From DAIRET01 sp036795455 (GTDB lineage: Bacteria; Bacteroidota; Ignavibacteria; Ignavibacteriales; Ignavibacteriaceae): a stretch of 15,353 bases of DNA. Below the pieces are notes generated by a model. The model was not told where the DNA came from and ran no database searches. It worked only from the letters and a program-made list of their open reading frames with translations. Where the stretch lies: contig DAIRET010000063.1 of assembly GCA_036795455.1 (NCBI GenBank), positions 1-15,353 on the forward strand, given 5' to 3'. The position numbers and the translations under genes are program-made. This document shows positions 13,069 through 15,353 of the stretch, piece after piece (the stretch's first letter is position 1; every line of letters begins with the position of its first letter).

Positions 13069-15353
13069 CTATTTTACCCTCCTTAGCTTGTTCTGAGCTT
13101 CATTTGCATAATCGGTTCCCCTATACTTACTGATTACCGTTCGATACATCTCTTTCGCTTTATTTGAATTTTTATTTTTAATGTAACAGTCTGCAAGTTT
13201 TAAATATGATTTTGCATTCCACTCTTCGTACGCCGGGTAAACGTTGATTACCCTAACGAGTGCTGTTATTGCATCATTAATTCTGTTCTGTTCATAATAG
13301 ACAGAGGCTACATAATACTGAGCCTTTGCTCCCAAATCATCTGTTCTCTTTTGAATTATTGTATTGAAATGTTTTAAAGCATTATCAAACCTTTTTGAAT
13401 TTAATTCGATAATACCTACTTCCATCCTTGACTTATCGCCGAAAATACTCTGGCTATAATACATTGCAATTTCATCAAACAGATCGTAAGCTGCAGCAAC
13501 ATCTCCTTTTTTGAGATATGCTTCTCCTTTAGCAAACATTATCTCCGGCAGTCGCGGTGAATCCTTAAATTTGGTTATCCCCTTATCATAAACATTTATT
13601 GCTTCGTTGTACCTTTTCTGCTGGTTGTAGATACTGCCTGCTTCAATCACCGCCGAGGTAGCTATTTCACTGCTGCTGTAGTTGTTTATTACTATGTTGT
13701 AATTGAGTATTGCTTCTTCAAATTGATTTAAATTTTGCGCACTTTTACCTACCCAGTAATAAGCATCCGCCACATATTTACTTTTAGCAAAATATGCAAT
13801 AAATTCTTTATACCCGTTCTTCGCTTGTTCATAATTCCTTAGACTATAAAAAATTTCACCTTTCTTTAAGAATAGTCTGTCCGCAAATTCCGAGTTAGGA
13901 TTACGTAACACGAAATTATCAATCATCCTTACAGCTTTATCCGATTCCCCGCGTGCTATGTAACAGTATTGAATTCCGTTGACAGCATCAAATACATATG
14001 AGGTATTCGCATGGTCGGATAATATTTTTTCGTAATAAACAATTGCTGAATCATAGCTGCCAAGATTAAAATATGCATCACCGAGCGAGTAATAAATTAC
14101 AGGCGTTAATCTTGACCTTGGCGATAATGAAAGAAAGTTTTTGTAATTAAGGATCGCATCGTAAAAATTGTTTTGCTGGAATGAAATCCACCCGATTAAA
14201 TATAACGCATTTTCATAGTATGCCGATTTCGAAAAACCGTCCTTTATCCTATTCAACTCCGTTAATGCTTTATTTACGCGGTTTGCACGGTACAATGCTA
14301 ATGCATACTGGTAAATTATGTGATCACGGTTTTGTACTCTGTCCCTAGAAGCTAAAATTTCTTCATATATCCTTATTGCCGAATCAAAATTTTTATCTGC
14401 GAAATAACTATCCGCAAGCCGGAGTTTTACATCCTGGATTTTCGAGTCGAAAGAATATTTTCGGTTGAAATCAGAAAACTGGTAGCTTGCATTTTTATAA
14501 TCCTTAAGATTAAAATATGAATAAGCTTTACCGTAGAGCGTAAGATTACCGATTTGCGGATCATCGGTGCTAACCCGGTTATAATACTTTAGTGCTTCGC
14601 TGTAATTTGATTTTGCGAAATAACATTCGGCTATATAAAAACTGACTTTTGCCTGCTCAAACAAAGGAGCCCTAACCTCAAGGTCAATAAACAGGTTAAG
14701 AGCATCGTCTACCTTATTTAAGTAAAAGTTTGATATAGCCAACCCAAGCAGACTTCTATATTCAATATCGTCTTCTTTCGAATAAATATCCGCAACAGCA
14801 GAAAAATTTTGCATTGCCCCGGCGTAATTTTTCCTATTAAGCTCAATCTCCCCTATCATAGTCAATGCTTTTGCACGCGTAATTTCATCAATTGCCCCGG
14901 CAGCTTGCTTCAAATAATTCGATGCAGTTTCGGTTTTGTCTGCATTAAAATAAATCAGTCCTATCTGGAATTGAACCTGCGCTGCAAGTTCGCTTTGAGG
15001 GAACCTTTTTAAAAAATCGTTATAAAGTTTTAACGCATCCTCATCATACCCGGCGTACCTTCTTGATTCTGCTTTCCAGTAAAATGATTTTTCACCGATA
15101 GTATCAGTCCCTTCAGAAAGGTGATTAAACATCTTATAGGAATCATTGTATTTCTTTTGCTGAAAGTATGACCAGCCAAGCGAATACTGAACTTCTCTTA
15201 TTAGTTCATTCTTCGGATATTTTGAAATAATTTCAAGGTAAGTTTTTGCAGCATTGTCGTACTCAGCTATCCTGTAATATGAATTTGCGAGCAAGTAGAG
15301 CGCTTCAATTTGTTTATCAACCGGAAGGTCCCTAATAATCGGATTATTCAGTT
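13069..15353 (-). CDS. Large TPR-repeat protein, start beyond window
   Basis: The frame is open from the stop at 13069 through the right edge, so at least 760 residues are seen and the true start is outside. A TTG at 15294 is not a credible start, since in-frame coding continues upstream (LNNPIIRDLPVDKQIEALYL). The whole visible part is tandem tetratricopeptide-like helical hairpins of about 34-37 residues. Typical units are YSLGWSYFQQKKYNDSYKMFNHL, YSLGDAYFNLGSYDSAIVYYEKIL and LKLADCYIKNKNSNKAKEMYRTVISKY. Such solenoids act as protein-interaction scaffolds. Similar proteins (YbgF/CpoB, BamD-like repeats) work in the periplasm, but no signal peptide can be seen here because the N-terminus is missing. 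The barrel gene starts two bases after its stop, so they are co-transcribed. Confidence 0.9.
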   Translation of the reverse strand, partial: LNNPIIRDLPVDKQIEALYLLANSYYRIAEYDNAAKTYLEIISKYPKNELIREVQYSLGWSYFQQKKYNDSYKMFNHLSEGTDTIGEKSFYWKAESRRYAGYDEDALKLYNDFLKRFPQSELAAQVQFQIGLIYFNADKTETASNYLKQAAGAIDEITRAKALTMIGEIELNRKNYAGAMQNFSAVADIYSKEDDIEYRSLLGLAISNFYLNKVDDALNLFIDLEVRAPLFEQAKVSFYIAECYFAKSNYSEALKYYNRVSTDDPQIGNLTLYGKAYSYFNLKDYKNASYQFSDFNRKYSFDSKIQDVKLRLADSYFADKNFDSAIRIYEEILASRDRVQNRDHIIYQYALALYRANRVNKALTELNRIKDGFSKSAYYENALYLIGWISFQQNNFYDAILNYKNFLSLSPRSRLTPVIYYSLGDAYFNLGSYDSAIVYYEKILSDHANTSYVFDAVNGIQYCYIARGESDKAVRMIDNFVLRNPNSEFADRLFLKKGEIFYSLRNYEQAKNGYKEFIAYFAKSKYVADAYYWVGKSAQNLNQFEEAILNYNIVINNYSSSEIATSAVIEAGSIYNQQKRYNEAINVYDKGITKFKDSPRLPEIMFAKGEAYLKKGDVAAAYDLFDEIAMYYSQSIFGDKSRMEVGIIELNSKRFDNALKHFNTIIQKRTDDLGAKAQYYVASVYYEQNRINDAITALVRVINVYPAYEEWNAKSYLKLADCYIKNKNSNKAKEMYRTVISKYRGTDYANEAQNKLRRVK
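13077..13084 (-). promoter_or_regulatory. Strong Shine-Dalgarno of the barrel gene inside the TPR gene end
   Basis: AAGGAGGG on the minus strand lies ten bases before ATG 13066 and within the last codons (Arg-Arg-Val) of the TPR gene, whose stop is 13071-13069. It is an unusually complete site compared with the others in the window. Confidence 0.6.

Noticed and set aside
1..15353. CRISPR array, insertion sequence or prophage
   Set aside because: No regularly spaced repeats, transposase, integrase or phage structural genes were seen; the ORF6N protein alone does not make a prophage.

Overview
The window looks like chromosomal DNA from an AT-rich, Gram-negative member of the Bacteroidota/Chlorobi/Ignavibacteria side of the tree. 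This is inferred from lipoproteins with a loose lipobox, an HU-like plus SPOR protein of the kind seen in Bacteroidota, TonB/ExbB/ExbD genes, a large TPR protein, an ORF6N-domain protein and a promoter of the -33 TTTG / -7 TANNTTTG type. No 16S or other definitive marker is present, so the placement is moderate confidence.

Layout, left to right. Positions 1-80 (minus) hold the first 26 codons of a secreted protein cut by the window edge. Positions 249-1782 (minus) are a three-gene operon: a thioredoxin-like [2Fe-2S] ferredoxin, endonuclease III and an HD-domain phosphohydrolase. Positions 1879-3559 (plus) are two tandem paralogous lipoproteins of unknown function. Positions 3588-5528 (minus) read tRNA-Gln(CTG), a radical SAM enzyme, tRNA-Glu(CTC) and an ORF6N-domain protein, with very small gaps. 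Positions 5747-7884 (plus) are four closely packed genes: a secreted NHL beta-propeller and three integral membrane proteins, the first with a DUF2085-type Cys/His signature.

Positions 7856-15353 (minus) are the most notable part: six genes with gaps of 2 to 14 bases. In transcription order they are a very large TPR protein (its start is beyond the window), an outer-membrane beta-barrel with a TonB-box-like N-terminus and no room for a standard plug, a membrane protein joining a cytoplasmic HU-like domain to a periplasmic SPOR domain, ExbB/TolQ, ExbD/TolR and TonB.

How the last block may work (inference): ExbB-ExbD-TonB convert proton motive force into pulling on outer-membrane partners. The barrel could be the dedicated partner, the SPOR protein could tie the machine to peptidoglycan and its HU-like domain perhaps to DNA, and the TPR protein could be a periplasmic scaffold. 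The set resembles Tol-Pal in logic, but no Pal or TolB is encoded beside it. This operon is the best candidate for an undescribed system. The rest looks like ordinary housekeeping and lineage-specific genes.
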